Source: Evernia prunastri (taxonomy: Eukaryota; Ascomycota; Lecanoromycetes; Lecanorales; Parmeliaceae). Taken from it: 64,000 nucleotides of DNA. Location of the stretch: assembly GCA_003184365.1 (NCBI GenBank), contig NKYR01000019.1:340770-404769 (forward strand), written 5' to 3'. The translations under genes were made by a program, and so were the position numbers. Below are positions 32,345 through 41,879 of this stretch, piece by piece; within the stretch, counting starts at the first letter, position 1; each line of letters starts with the position of its first letter. The notes under the pieces were generated by a model. That model did no database searches and was not told where the DNA came from. It saw only the letters and a program-made list of their open reading frames with translations.

Positions 32345-33355
32345 ATGAGTTCAGACACCACCCCGTCCGGGGCCACCAAACCGCCACGGAAGCACAGCCA
32401 CCCGGTCCCGGGTCCGGGCTGCTACGTCCCCGGCGTCACCTTCTTCCACCCGGACACGGACGCGCTCGACCTGGCCTCGCAGCGCAAGTACTACGCCTAC
32501 CTCGCCGGCACGGGCCTCCGCGGCCTCGTGGTGCTGGGCACCAACGCCGAGACCTTCTTGCTGAACCGGGCGGAGCGGAAGGCGCTCGTCGAGGTCGCCC
32601 GGCGGGCGGTGCCGGCCGGGTACCCGATCATCGCGGGGGTCGGCGGGCACTCGACGTCGCAGGCGCTCGAGTACATTTTCGACGCGCGCGAGGCGGGCGC
32701 CGACTTCGCGCTGCTGCTGCCGTGCGCTTACTTCGGGAAGCAGACGACGCCGGCCGTGGTGAAGCGGTTCTACGCGCAGGTGGCGGAGCGGTCGCCGCTG
32801 CCCATCGTCATCTACAACTTCCCCGCCGTCTGCAACGGCCTGGACCTGGACTCGGACATCATCGCGGACATCGCCGCGCGGCACGACAACATCGTGGGCG
32901 TCAAGCTGACCTGCGGCTCCGTGGCCAAAATAGCCCGCTTGGCGGCCGTGTTTCCGCCGTCGCGCTTCGCCGTCTTTGGCGGGCAGGCGGATTTCCTGCT
33001 CGGCGGCCTGGCCGTGGGGAGTTCGGGCTGCATCGCCGCCTTCGCCAACGTGTTCCCCAGTGCCATCGTTCGGGTCTTCGACCTCTGGAGCGCGGGCAGG
33101 CAGACGGAGGCCTTGGCGCTGCAGAGGGTCCTCTCCCTCGCGGAGTCGCCGACCAAGGCGGGGGTCGCCAGCACCAAGTACGCCGCGGCGCTGACGACGG
33201 CGCGGCGAGCGGGTATCGCTGACGCGGCGATCCTACTGCGGCCGAGGAGGCCGTACGAAGAGCCTGACGACAGGGCGAAGGCTAGGATCTTCGAGACGAT
33301 GAGTCCTTTGAGCGGCTTGGAGGATGATGAAGGCAAAAGGACTTCGAAACTATGA
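32345..33355 (+). CDS. DapA/HOGA-family aldolase or imino-acid deaminase
   Basis: Schiff-base (beta/alpha)8 enzyme of the dihydrodipicolinate synthase superfamily. Members cleave 4-hydroxy-2-oxoglutarate (the end of hydroxyproline breakdown) or deaminate pyrroline-4-hydroxy-2-carboxylate. One exon, 336 residues from the ATG at 32345. Visible marks are the GTNAET loop (65-70), the general-acid Tyr157 in IYNFP and the Schiff-base Lys187 in VGVKLTCG. PGVTFFHPDTDALDL and AVFGGQADFLL fit the fungal branch. Fungi make lysine by aminoadipate, so a DHDPS role in lysine synthesis is unlikely. The gene is about 65-70% GC, unlike its neighbours. Confidence 0.85.
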   Translation: MSSDTTPSGATKPPRKHSHPVPGPGCYVPGVTFFHPDTDALDLASQRKYYAYLAGTGLRGLVVLGTNAETFLLNRAERKALVEVARRAVPAGYPIIAGVGGHSTSQALEYIFDAREAGADFALLLPCAYFGKQTTPAVVKRFYAQVAERSPLPIVIYNFPAVCNGLDLDSDIIADIAARHDNIVGVKLTCGSVAKIARLAAVFPPSRFAVFGGQADFLLGGLAVGSSGCIAAFANVFPSAIVRVFDLWSAGRQTEALALQRVLSLAESPTKAGVASTKYAAALTTARRAGIADAAILLRPRRPYEEPDDRAKARIFETMSPLSGLEDDEGKRTSKL

Positions 33356-33868
33356 TTTAGCGTGCGGCGAAACTTCAATCACGGCAGAATGACGTCTTTG
33401 CAATTCCGGCGAAATTTTGGCCAGTTCTGTGAGATTATATTTAGACCGATCTAGATAGATGTCAGCGAGCTGCTCGTAAAGCGAGCTCGGCGAGAGTGGT
33501 AGAAGTACAAAAGTGACAGCATAGAGTCAGATTTGGAGCGTGCAAGTTCAGCTTCTCTTGAACTCATCTCCAAGACATCCCTACTGAGATGCTCTCGACA
33601 GATCCAGTGGGATTTCCAGATAACTAGCCAGGCAGAACCATTAAATTTGCTTGCAATGTAGCGTATGCCAATACTCCTAAGCTACGTTTACATTCTCAAG
33701 TGAGACTGCCCTGCGAGTTTGCATCACATTTGCATCACATGACACAAACCACAACGGTTTGCCACACGAAAAGATTGAGGTAATCTCAATGCAGAGCGGT
33801 TGGAAACATCACCAATCGAAAGTGGCGAGAGAGCTCTAACTTGAGACGGCCAAATTATGATCATCTGC
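33356..33868. other. Convergent spacer with an 11-bp tandem duplication
   Basis: Between the aldolase stop and the 3' end of the membrane-protein gene. TTTGCATCACA is repeated twice in tandem at 33,718-33,739, followed by TG. A possible last exon of the membrane-protein gene lies at 33,809-33,835. Confidence 0.4.
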
Positions 33869-34905
33869 TCAGAAGTTGCGGTCGATACTTACAGTGCGTG
33901 CTGAGTCAAACTCGCTCATCATACTCGCTCTCAGTTTCGTGTTAACCACAGCGCCGACCCCAAAAGCCGGAATGACTCGGCACATTCTCGCAAGACTAGT
34001 CGCTGGCCAGTCAAACCGCACTTTCCTCAAGCGATCCCGGACAGGCGTGACGCGATTCCGATTGTACAGATCCAATGCAAGCAAATGCAGTGGCGCGTTC
34101 ACGATCTGCATGAGGGCCGGAGTAGTAAATTGCGCGACCGAAAGCCAGCTGAAGTGATCCTCCACGGATTCCGGCAGCATTGGTGCAAGTTTGGCCGGTA
34201 GGATGAAGGAGGCAAAGATGGTGAGCGAGTCGCGGAGCGCCAGCAATGCGTAGCTGACGGGCGGTAGGGGACGAGGGGCGATGGTCCCGAACATTCTGGT
34301 GAATTGACTGTCCTTGTACAGAGCCAAGCTCAAGTTGACCAGACTGACGGCGCCGAATTTCATCAGGCCACTGGCCGTTGTGCTGGCCGGCTGATCGTGC
34401 GCGGTGGAGCTCATCGTGTCTATCGTGTTCGCAGTGAAATAAGTGCTGCTGTATAGCAGCATCATGATTGCTGATGGACGAGCGAAGAGAAAAGTGTGTG
34501 GGCGGAAAAGGAGACGTCGAAGAGAACTGTGTATTGACCCAACGAAGGACCTGCGGCCTGAAACTCTTTCAGCAACCGCTCTGTAGCATTAATCAGCTAG
34601 GCTCTTTCTCGCAACGATTGAACCCTCACAATGGACTCTCAGCGGAAAGCATACTTGTCAACCACCGTGACGATAGGCGCCACCAGGCCAGCGGCTATCA
34701 CTGCGCTGCCCGCATCAATTGTCAATTTTGCTCCCAGATCCTTCAAATTCCAGCGATTGTTTCGCTCTTCCACGTAACTCCCAACATCAGGAAGATGTAC
34801 TCCGGCGCTGGAATCCGTCGCCACAGGAAGTCGCATAGTCCTATCCACAACGATCAACTCCAAAAATCTTGAGATAGAACGTTCCGGGCACTTGCTGCCA
34901 AGCAT
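33869..34905 (-). CDS. Diverged mitochondrial-carrier-like membrane protein
   Basis: Exons 34905-34655 and 34580-33869 (74-bp intron) give 320 residues. The splice joins IVTVVDK to AVAERVSGRRSF and the reading frame then passes through RRLLFRPHTFLFARP. Several hydrophobic segments are visible (DAGSAVIAAGLVAPIVTVV, IMMLLYSSTYFTANT, YALLALRDSLTIFASFIL, TPALMQIVNAPLHLLALDL). Repeated small-residue/Pro patterns (APIVTVVDK, NAPLHLLALDL) recall a carrier fold, but the canonical PX[DE]XX[KR] signature is not intact. A strong GTAAGT donor at 33,892 suggests a further 57-bp intron and a short last exon to a TGA at 33,809 instead of the stop at 33,869. A substrate is not known; its position suggests transport for the metabolic block. 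Confidence 0.65.
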
Positions 34906-35347
34906 ACAATTCAGACATCATGACTTGCTTGCCATGCGACCTGCAGCCGCTCAATGAACCTGGCAGTGAGCACGAATTGCCGGTTGGTAGCAATAACCCT
35001 AACCCTACCTCAATGCATAATCAGAGCCGGCTGACGTCCCGACGTTCGGATGCTTCGCCGTAATCGATAGTCCTTGGCTCCCGAAGGCGACGCCTTCCTT
35101 ATCATTTTTCGTATTAATCATCTAAGTATTTTTGCGGAGCTGGCCGTAACGCTGCCTCCACAGTCAACGGCAGCCTCTGCCGGTCTCTGCACGGCAAGCG
35201 GTGCGGGAAAATGTGAAGCTTTCACAGTATGTGAAGAAAAACACACGGTCGGCTCATACACTGTATGGCCATACTCAAGGTCTAGGCATTTTTCTCTACT
35301 CCAATATTCCGTTTTCTCTCCTTGAGCGCTGGCAGACATTTATCGTG
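34906..35347. promoter_or_regulatory. Divergent promoter between the membrane protein and the FAD oxidase
   Basis: A 442-bp spacer, so the two genes may be co-regulated. It contains TAACCCTAACCCTA (34,994-35,007), about 2.3 units of the common fungal telomere repeat. Confidence 0.5.
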
Positions 35348-36848
35348 ATGGCACGTAAAGATTGTCCTGTTCTCATACTTGGCGGCGGCGCATGGGGCCT
35401 ATCCTCTGCCTTGCACTTGCTCAACTCAGGTTACGTCGATATCACAGTGATCGAACGTGCTGAGCAAATCCCTTCGAGGTACTCCGCTGCCTGGGACCTC
35501 AATAAAATTGTCCGTGCTGAATACGAGGATGCCTTTTACACCGACTTAGCCCTTGTAAGCTTCTTCTTCACTGTTTCCATGAGTCGGCGCCTGGAAGAGG
35601 TGTTTCTTCAATATCCTGTTGATGTGGCAGATGCCGCTCTCACATTGATAATCCTCTCGGTCCACCACTGACGAAGACGTGGAACGTGAACAGGATGCCA
35701 TGGAAGGCTGGAAGGGCCCTCTGTTCGGACCTTATTATCATCAGACGGGCTATGTCGTCGCTGCGACCGGCAGAGCTCCTCTGAAGGCAATCGATCACCT
35801 TGAAAAGGCTCTTTCCTCGATTGCATCGCACCCAAAGTTCGCTCCTGAAATCAGGAAACTAAACGGCAGCAAGGACTTCAAAGACTACACGTGGCAGTAT
35901 ACCGGACCCTTGACAGGGTTCAAAGGGTACTTCAACCGGATTGCAGGCTATGCTCACTCTGCAGAGACGCTCAAAGGTATCTGGGAGCATTGTGCCAGCA
36001 GAGGTGTCAAATTTATTATGGGAGAGTCGGCAGGCAAAATTGTGGAATTGCTCTATGCTGACGCGACTGCATTCGCTTCTTCTTCTACCGGCACGGGGCC
36101 TCAGGAAGGGACTGGAAAAAGTCGATGCATTGGCGTTAGGACGGCCGATGGCAAGCGTCATTTGGCTGATCTGACAATTTGCGCTTTGGGCGCCTATGGT
36201 GCATCACTGATACCGAGCCTGGGTAATTTCACAACGGCGCGATGCTGGTCGGTAGCGCATGTGCAGCTGACTGAAGCTGAGACGGATTACCTTCGCGGCA
36301 TTCCAACCACCAACGTTCGAGACCTAGGATTTTTCTTCGAGCCGGATCCCAAAACCCGACTGTTCAAGCTTTGTCCACTTGGTACTGGGTATACCAATAC
36401 CCAAGACAATGGCATATCTTTGCCGCCTGGGGATCGCCTCCCACCTCCACAAGACTACATCCCTTTGGAGGACGAGCAAAAGCTCAGGCAGCTACTGCGT
36501 GAGACATTTCCATGGATGGCGGAGAGGCCCTTCGTGGAAAAAAAGCTCTGTTGGTTTGCCGACACAGCAGACTCGGAGTACTGCATCGATTTCGTTCCGA
36601 ACACGGATAAATCGCTTGTTGTCCTCTCTGGCGATTCCGGGCATGGCTTCAAGATGATGCCGAGCTTTGGGAAGTGGGTGGTGGAGTTGTTGAAGAAGCA
36701 AGAGCAGCGACTGCCACGATGGCAATGGCGCAATACAGATTTGAGGGGGCAAGATTGGAGTACCTCCGTCAGCTGGAGGATTGGAACATCGGGGGAACTT
36801 CGAGACCTGATCGATGACCAGTCGAAATTCATTCGGGCCAAATTGTGA
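35348..36848 (+). CDS. FAD-dependent amine oxidase (DAO family; fructosyl-amino-acid / saccharopine / pipecolate oxidase type)
   Basis: Oxidises a secondary amine, releasing hydrogen peroxide. Exons 35348-35554 and 35694-36848 give 453 residues. The 139-bp intron is long, but the joined protein matches the family without a gap (AEYEDAFYTDLAL to DAMEGWKGPLFGPYYHQTG). The dinucleotide-binding motif is LILGGGAWGLSS (Gly12-Gly17). Cys355 in KKLCWFADTADSEY fits the 8-alpha-S-cysteinyl-FAD site of monomeric sarcosine oxidase relatives, followed by the GDSGHGFKMMP loop. No peroxisomal SKL end is seen (ends RAKL). The group includes oxidases of fructosyl amino acids, saccharopine, sarcosine and pipecolate, and sequence alone does not choose among them. 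It is convergent with the T-C gene. Confidence 0.88.
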
Positions 36849-37642
36849 AGCGGTGGGAAAAGGCACGGATGGGCTGGTCGTTGCGAAAGGGTTGGCTCAG
36901 CACGGCAGGGAATACTGTAGACATTTGATATCCTAAGACCGATTGGCTCGGAGATCGCCGGCATTAGATGATAGTATAGCGCTCTGAGTATCTTATCAGC
37001 CAGGCTACAGATGGAGCATGGGGCGCTTTGGAGCCGAAGAGGTAAGTAGATGGATGATGTCGCTACTAGAATATTTGTCAAGGTCTGGACGGGAGATAGT
37101 TATCAAGTGTGGTAATCTTATATAACATAAGATAAGATAGGATACTCACATTGATATCATGACACGATAATAACTATCTTCCTCCAAGCTGTGACAAAAT
37201 ACTTCTCCTTGCGACGAGGATCTTGACTCTTAATTTATACGAGCAAGGCACCTCAGGCAGCTACCTGGTACATCTCTCGCAAATGCAGTGACGATCAATC
37301 GACCAAGGTCACGATGCTCATCACACTTAAAGGTAAGTAGCATAAGGTACCTACCTAGGTAGTTAATGTAGGTACAGTGCATCATGTTAGGCGGGGTCTC
37401 GTGACCTGTAATCATCGTTATTGCAGTCGCGAGCACCTGCCGCACTGCCACCCCCTGGTCCAAGCACGTGTCAGCTCCCCGGGTCACGGCTTGGCGTTAC
37501 CCGGAATTACCTCGGCCCCCAACGAAAATCTGTTTTGAATTACTTTATTAGGTCTATTTGAAGTTTTAACATGCGATTGAAAAAGGTTGCTAAACTTCCC
37601 TAATACGCTACAATATCCGCTCCGTTCACCTTCACAGCTTAC
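36849..37642. other. Convergent spacer with a palindromic CTACCTAGGTAG motif
   Basis: About 790 bp between the oxidase and the T-C gene 3' ends. There are short TAAGATA repeats near 37,125-37,140 and a 12-bp palindrome CTACCTAGGTAG near 37,351 within a GTACCTACCTAGGT cluster. No gene was recognised. Confidence 0.45.
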
Positions 37643-39535
37643 TCAAAATTCAGACCTTATAACCGTTACCGCACTATCTCCTTCCACCACATCTCCTGCC
37701 ACCCCATCTCCTTTCACCACTTGTTTTTCCATCCCTTCTCCTTCCACCCGTTCGGCTGGGTTGCTCGGATCGGTAGTAGCAAGGGTGAGGTTGATCCAAC
37801 CCTCTTCACCTTTGGTGCGGAGCGTGTCTCCACTATCCGCTCCGGGAGGAGGGCTGTCGAGTATGGCCTCTTGAGTCACAGAAGGCGACCTCCTATCATC
37901 ACACCTATGACCATCGACCATCTCGTTGTTCGTCGAATCCCGTATCTTCCAGAGATCTCCCACACATTTAGCTTTCGCCGAGGCAATCCCTCTGAGATTT
38001 TCTATCAGCTGATCCAGCATCAATGCCACACGGTCCTCGTCGTAGAGTTTTTGGTCCCACCTGGCAATGACCCGCAGATGATCACGATGCTCCCAGACGT
38101 CGAGGGTAAATGGGATTGGACCCCTGAGGGGGGTGTGCAAATCGCACCGTCCTTGCAGTCGCGTGATGGATCCGTCGGGGTTCTCAAAGTCAATGACCCG
38201 TGCCGGGATGTCGTTGCCTATGGAATGCCAGTTAAAATTTGTTTGGTAAAGGTACAGCGGGCCCAAAATCTCCCTGGAATGGCCGACTCCTCTCTGGTGT
38301 GGGATCGTTGATATCATGTGGTCTTGCGTCTCTTGCACGAGGTCCCCGATTGTTTGGTTGGTACGAAGTCGTGTACGCAGATGAATTCCACTCGGTGTTG
38401 GCCCCATGATTATTTCGATTCCCGGTAAAGGTTCGCCGAGTGGGGTCCGACGCCCTGATGTGACTGCCCAGAACAAGATGTCATCATGCTGGTAGATATT
38501 CCCGAGTGAGATTGCCCAAGCCGCATGTGCCATTGTAGCCAAAGAAAACGTAGACGCTTGTCTTCTCAATGGCATAATTTTCGTGAGACGCCCTGTCGGG
38601 TTTGCCATGTGACCGGGAGCGACGTCGAATCTGTCCGCGAAGCTTTGGAAGGCGGAGAGATATGATCTCCAGTAATTCATGGACTTGGCGACGTCGTCTT
38701 TTTTGGCAGAGCGACGTTCGAGCCATTCGCTATATTGTTTGTACTGGGCTCGCACTGGCTTCTGCCGCAAAACTTCGAGGTCGCGCAGTCCTTCTTCCAA
38801 GGCGTCGAATATCAGATGGTTCGTCCATCCGTCGTAGCCGGCATGCTGAGAGGTGTATACAAAATACAGATCTCGAGCTTCTTCTATAAAAGCATATCGG
38901 AATAGCGGATCGCCGTATCCTACCCATCCGTCTTTGGAATAGATGTGGTTCCGATACTCCGAGAGGCTTTTGCCTTTATACCATTCTGCAGCGTCCTTGA
39001 CGACAACTTGATAAACAGTGTCATTGTGCTGCACTATTCGCGTCCGGAGGATCTGATTCTTTTGTCGTATCACTTCAATCACCTCGCGGATGAGGTCCTT
39101 GTTAGCAGGCCCGTGCATCTGGAACACATTCTGCGGCATAAAACTTCCGTCCTTCCTATGAAAGGCGAGGAGGTTTGCTTGTGCCTTGGTAGCTGGAAAT
39201 ATGTCTTCAATGGCCTGTTGTTCCACTTTGCAGGCTATCGCACACGCTTGGACAAGGTCTTCGTCGAGATTTTGCGTCGTAACATCAGATAAGTCGGTTT
39301 CGGACGTCGCATTAATCTCTTGGCTATTTGACGCCATGTCCCTCAGCAATGGAAATCCGTAGATGGTCCCGTTATCGAGTTGGATCTTGAAGCCTTCGGC
39401 GACGACTATGAGGCGTAGGGCTGCTACGGAGTCGCCGCCTTCTTGGAAAAAGTGGCTGTCGCCGTCAAGCTCATCCTCCTCCATCCCCAAGACTTGGCAC
39501 CATGCGGCTCGGAGAAGCGCTTCCATACTATCCAT
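37643..39535 (-). CDS. NRPS-like carrier-condensation (T-C) didomain protein
   Basis: One exon, 630 residues. Residues 1-75 form a peptidyl carrier domain with the phosphopantetheine site Ser36 in QEGGDSVAALRL. Residues about 105-545 form a condensation domain, opening EDIFPATKAQANLLAF. The catalytic motif reads QHAGYDG at 230-236 in place of HHxxxDG, with the second His (231) kept. Later blocks include GRRTPLGEPLPGIEIIMGP. The last 80 residues are acidic and Gly-rich. There is no adenylation, reductase or thioesterase domain, so an amino acid must be loaded in trans and released by the condensation domain or a partner. The adenylating enzyme is next door and divergent. Confidence 0.87.
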   Translation of the reverse strand: MDSMEALLRAAWCQVLGMEEDELDGDSHFFQEGGDSVAALRLIVVAEGFKIQLDNGTIYGFPLLRDMASNSQEINATSETDLSDVTTQNLDEDLVQACAIACKVEQQAIEDIFPATKAQANLLAFHRKDGSFMPQNVFQMHGPANKDLIREVIEVIRQKNQILRTRIVQHNDTVYQVVVKDAAEWYKGKSLSEYRNHIYSKDGWVGYGDPLFRYAFIEEARDLYFVYTSQHAGYDGWTNHLIFDALEEGLRDLEVLRQKPVRAQYKQYSEWLERRSAKKDDVAKSMNYWRSYLSAFQSFADRFDVAPGHMANPTGRLTKIMPLRRQASTFSLATMAHAAWAISLGNIYQHDDILFWAVTSGRRTPLGEPLPGIEIIMGPTPSGIHLRTRLRTNQTIGDLVQETQDHMISTIPHQRGVGHSREILGPLYLYQTNFNWHSIGNDIPARVIDFENPDGSITRLQGRCDLHTPLRGPIPFTLDVWEHRDHLRVIARWDQKLYDEDRVALMLDQLIENLRGIASAKAKCVGDLWKIRDSTNNEMVDGHRCDDRRSPSVTQEAILDSPPPGADSGDTLRTKGEEGWINLTLATTDPSNPAERVEGEGMEKQVVKGDGVAGDVVEGDSAVTVIRSEF

Positions 39536-39902
39536 AGCTCAATTATTTGTGTGTAGAGGGCTATGTCTACAGTGCCTCAATGTTGTAAATGCACAATTGA
39601 TAAGAGTAGGGTTGTATCGGGTTCTCATGATTCAAAGGATCTGTGTACCATGGTGAACGGTATTGCGTATTCGGACTTCACTAGTGCAAAGTCAATTGAA
39701 ATCGATTAAACCGAACAATAGGGTACCTCGGGGTAGAGCAGAGCATTCGGGGTCTGAGCGCCTCAGAATCAAGTGTTCGGGGGTTGAGTGTCTCGGAATA
39801 AAGTATTCGGGGGTTTAGTGCGTGCTATGATTGCAGAGTACGGTTGCAGACTTGATTTATTATATTCTCATTCTCTTCATCACCTCTGATTCAGCCATCA
39901 CT
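39536..39902. promoter_or_regulatory. Bidirectional promoter with three 30-bp direct repeats
   Basis: A 367-bp spacer between the T-C gene and the adenylating enzyme. Three tandem units with an exact 30-bp period start at 39742, 39772 and 39802, sharing AG(C/T)(A/G)TTCGGGG and a following (T/C)(T/G)AG(T/C)G block. Units differ mostly by transitions. The third is complete only for its first 20 or so bases. Just after it an ATG at 39827 opens a 20-codon upstream ORF ending before the main ATG. Confidence 0.6.
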
Positions 39903-41561
39903 ATGGAAAATGACATGGACACAAAGCGTACAAATGGCTCTTCTGAGCTTTCAAAGCCAAGCATTATAGTGCCAGGAGAAAAGAGTGTCACATTTTCTTG
40001 GTTCCAGTTGGAGCACGAAGCCAAGCTCCTGCAACAGAAACTTGCAGCTACAAGCGACTTCACTCAAAAAACAATAGCTATCGCCTTACCTAACTCCATT
40101 GAAGTCGTCTGTCTTTTCCTTGCAATAACAAGACAACGTGGCATCGCGGCTCTTCTCAACCCTAGCAACAAGGAGAACGAGTTCGATTTTTATCTGGAGG
40201 ACGTGAAGTCGGTGATGGTCATTGTACCGAAGGGGGCATACGACGCGAATAGCGATGTAGTCAGAGCGGCGAAGAGACATGATTCTAGAATCGCCGAATG
40301 CTACTGGGACGGACAGACCGTAGTTCTGGATATCATTGTCCAGAAAGAGCGGACGAACGGCCAACACAGAGTGGCGCCTAACATTGAGCCCCTTGATACT
40401 GACATTGCTTTGCTGCTACATACAAGTGGGACGGCCGGAAGACCGAAAGCTGTGAGTTTTTTCTTCTAGTATATCAGATAATTGTTTGACGCTTCGCTTT
40501 CAGGTTCCATTAACCCACAAAAACCTTGATGTGTCCACAAGTGGGTCCAGTCCATCAGGTATGGCAATATGAGCGCTAACATGCCGGTAGAGAACGTTTG
40601 CAAAGCGTACAATCTTGGGGCAGACGACAGCACGATGCTCCTCACGCCCTTGTGTCATGTTGCAGGTTTGTTTGCCTGTCTCGCCACTTTGAAATCTCAA
40701 GGGGCCATCATCTTACCTATCAGATACACACCCAAGACTTTCTGGGAGGACTTGACTGAACACAATGTCACTTGGTTTACAACGACGCCAACAATGTACC
40801 GACTGATTCTGCAGCTTCCTCCTCCCAAGGTCATGCCACCTGGACTTCGATTCATTAGGTGTAGCGCTTCACCGCTACCGCCAGCCTTATTCCGTGAGCT
40901 CGAGTCGAGATTTCAAATTCCTGTAGTCAACTCGTACGGTCTCACCGAAGCTTCCTCGGTTTGTACATCCAACCCTCTGCCACCGGGTCTTCGACTATCG
41001 GGCAGTGTTGGGCCACCGCAGGGTCAGGAAATTTCCATCCGTGATCAAGCTGGTGCACTGCTGAATGCTGGACACGAAGGAGAGATTTGTTTGCGTGGTG
41101 AAAACATCATGAAAGGGTATCTCAACGACCCTGATGCAAATGCCCGTGCATTCACGCCGGACGGGTTCTTCCGCACTGGTGACTATGGCTATTTAGATGT
41201 CAATGAATATCTCTTCATCACAGGACGGATAAAAGAATTCATCAACAAAGGAGGAGAGAAGATCAGTCCGGTGGAGATAGATAACATCGTCATGCAGCAT
41301 CCGGCGGTGGCGGAGGCGGCAACTTTTTCCGTGCCCGATGATATCTATGGGCAAGACGTTGGTCTGGCTGTTACGTTGAGGAAGGGGGAACAAATGGAGC
41401 GATCAAAGCTAAAAAGATGGATTAGAGATAGGGTAGCCGCGCACAAGGTGCCGGTCAAGATATTCTTGGTGCTAGAACTCCCGAAGACTAAGATGGGAAA
41501 AACGGAACGGCAGACGCTATCTCAGCAGGCGGCAAATGGTAATCTGGCGTTGTTCACTTGA
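39903..41561 (+). CDS. Stand-alone adenylate-forming enzyme (acyl-CoA synthetase / NRPS A-domain-like)
   Basis: ANL-superfamily enzyme that activates a carboxylate as an adenylate. Exons 39903-40451, 40504-40540 (37 nt) and 40591-41561 give 518 residues. Splicing restores PKAVPLTHKNLDVSTKNVCK. Marks are the P-loop HTSGTAGRPKAV (GTAG where GTTG is usual), TPLCHVAGL, NSYGLTEAS, FFRTGDYGYLD, GRIKEFINKGGEKISPVEID and the C-terminal PKTKMGKTER with the catalytic Lys. It resembles the fungal peroxisomal-type synthetases (Pcs60/oxalyl-CoA group), but there is no SKL-type end (ends ALFT). It could make an acyl-CoA or load the neighbouring carrier domain. It is divergent from the T-C gene. Confidence 0.87.
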
Positions 41562-41605
41562 CCTTTTTGAAAGAGGCCTACTCCGTAGATTTTCATGTCA
41601 TGCAG

Positions 41606-41802
41606 TATCGTATCGTATCGTAGTGTATCGATCGCTACCTTGCCAAACCCTCCCCCTCCCCCTCACTCTCACAGACGATTGCATCGGGGTCAATTTCGTG
41701 TAGGTGTGGTGTCGATTCGGAGGATTCGAATGATTCGGAGAGTGCGCAGACTTTGGAAGATTCGGAGGATTTGGAGAGTTTAAGATTCGGAGGATTCGGA
41801 GA
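41606..41802. repeat. Simple repeats: TATCG and ATTCGGAGG arrays
   Basis: TATCG is repeated around 41,606-41,632. A degenerate ATTCGGAGG array, with TTTGGA variants, covers 41,712-41,802. They lie just after the last gene and before the AT-rich block. Confidence 0.75.
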
Positions 41803-41879
41803 AGCAGCTCGGTAGATCAGTGTATCTCTAAGAATTGGCGGAGATGAGATGTGGAGATGTGTATCTTAGATCTTGGTAG

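Noticed and set aside
32345..33355. The DapA-family gene as a lysine biosynthesis DHDPS
   Set aside because: Fungi make lysine by the aminoadipate route, and the gene sits among proline-type catabolic enzymes. A HOGA-type or deaminase role fits better.
28622..41561. Zinc-cluster gene at 16.3-18.4 kb as the pathway regulator of the metabolic block
   Set aside because: It is more than 10 kb away behind three housekeeping genes, and nothing in the sequence links them.
41712..41802. Spaced ATTCGGAGG repeats as a CRISPR-like array
   Set aside because: Units are short, contiguous and degenerate, with no spacers, and the genome is eukaryotic. It is a simple repeat.
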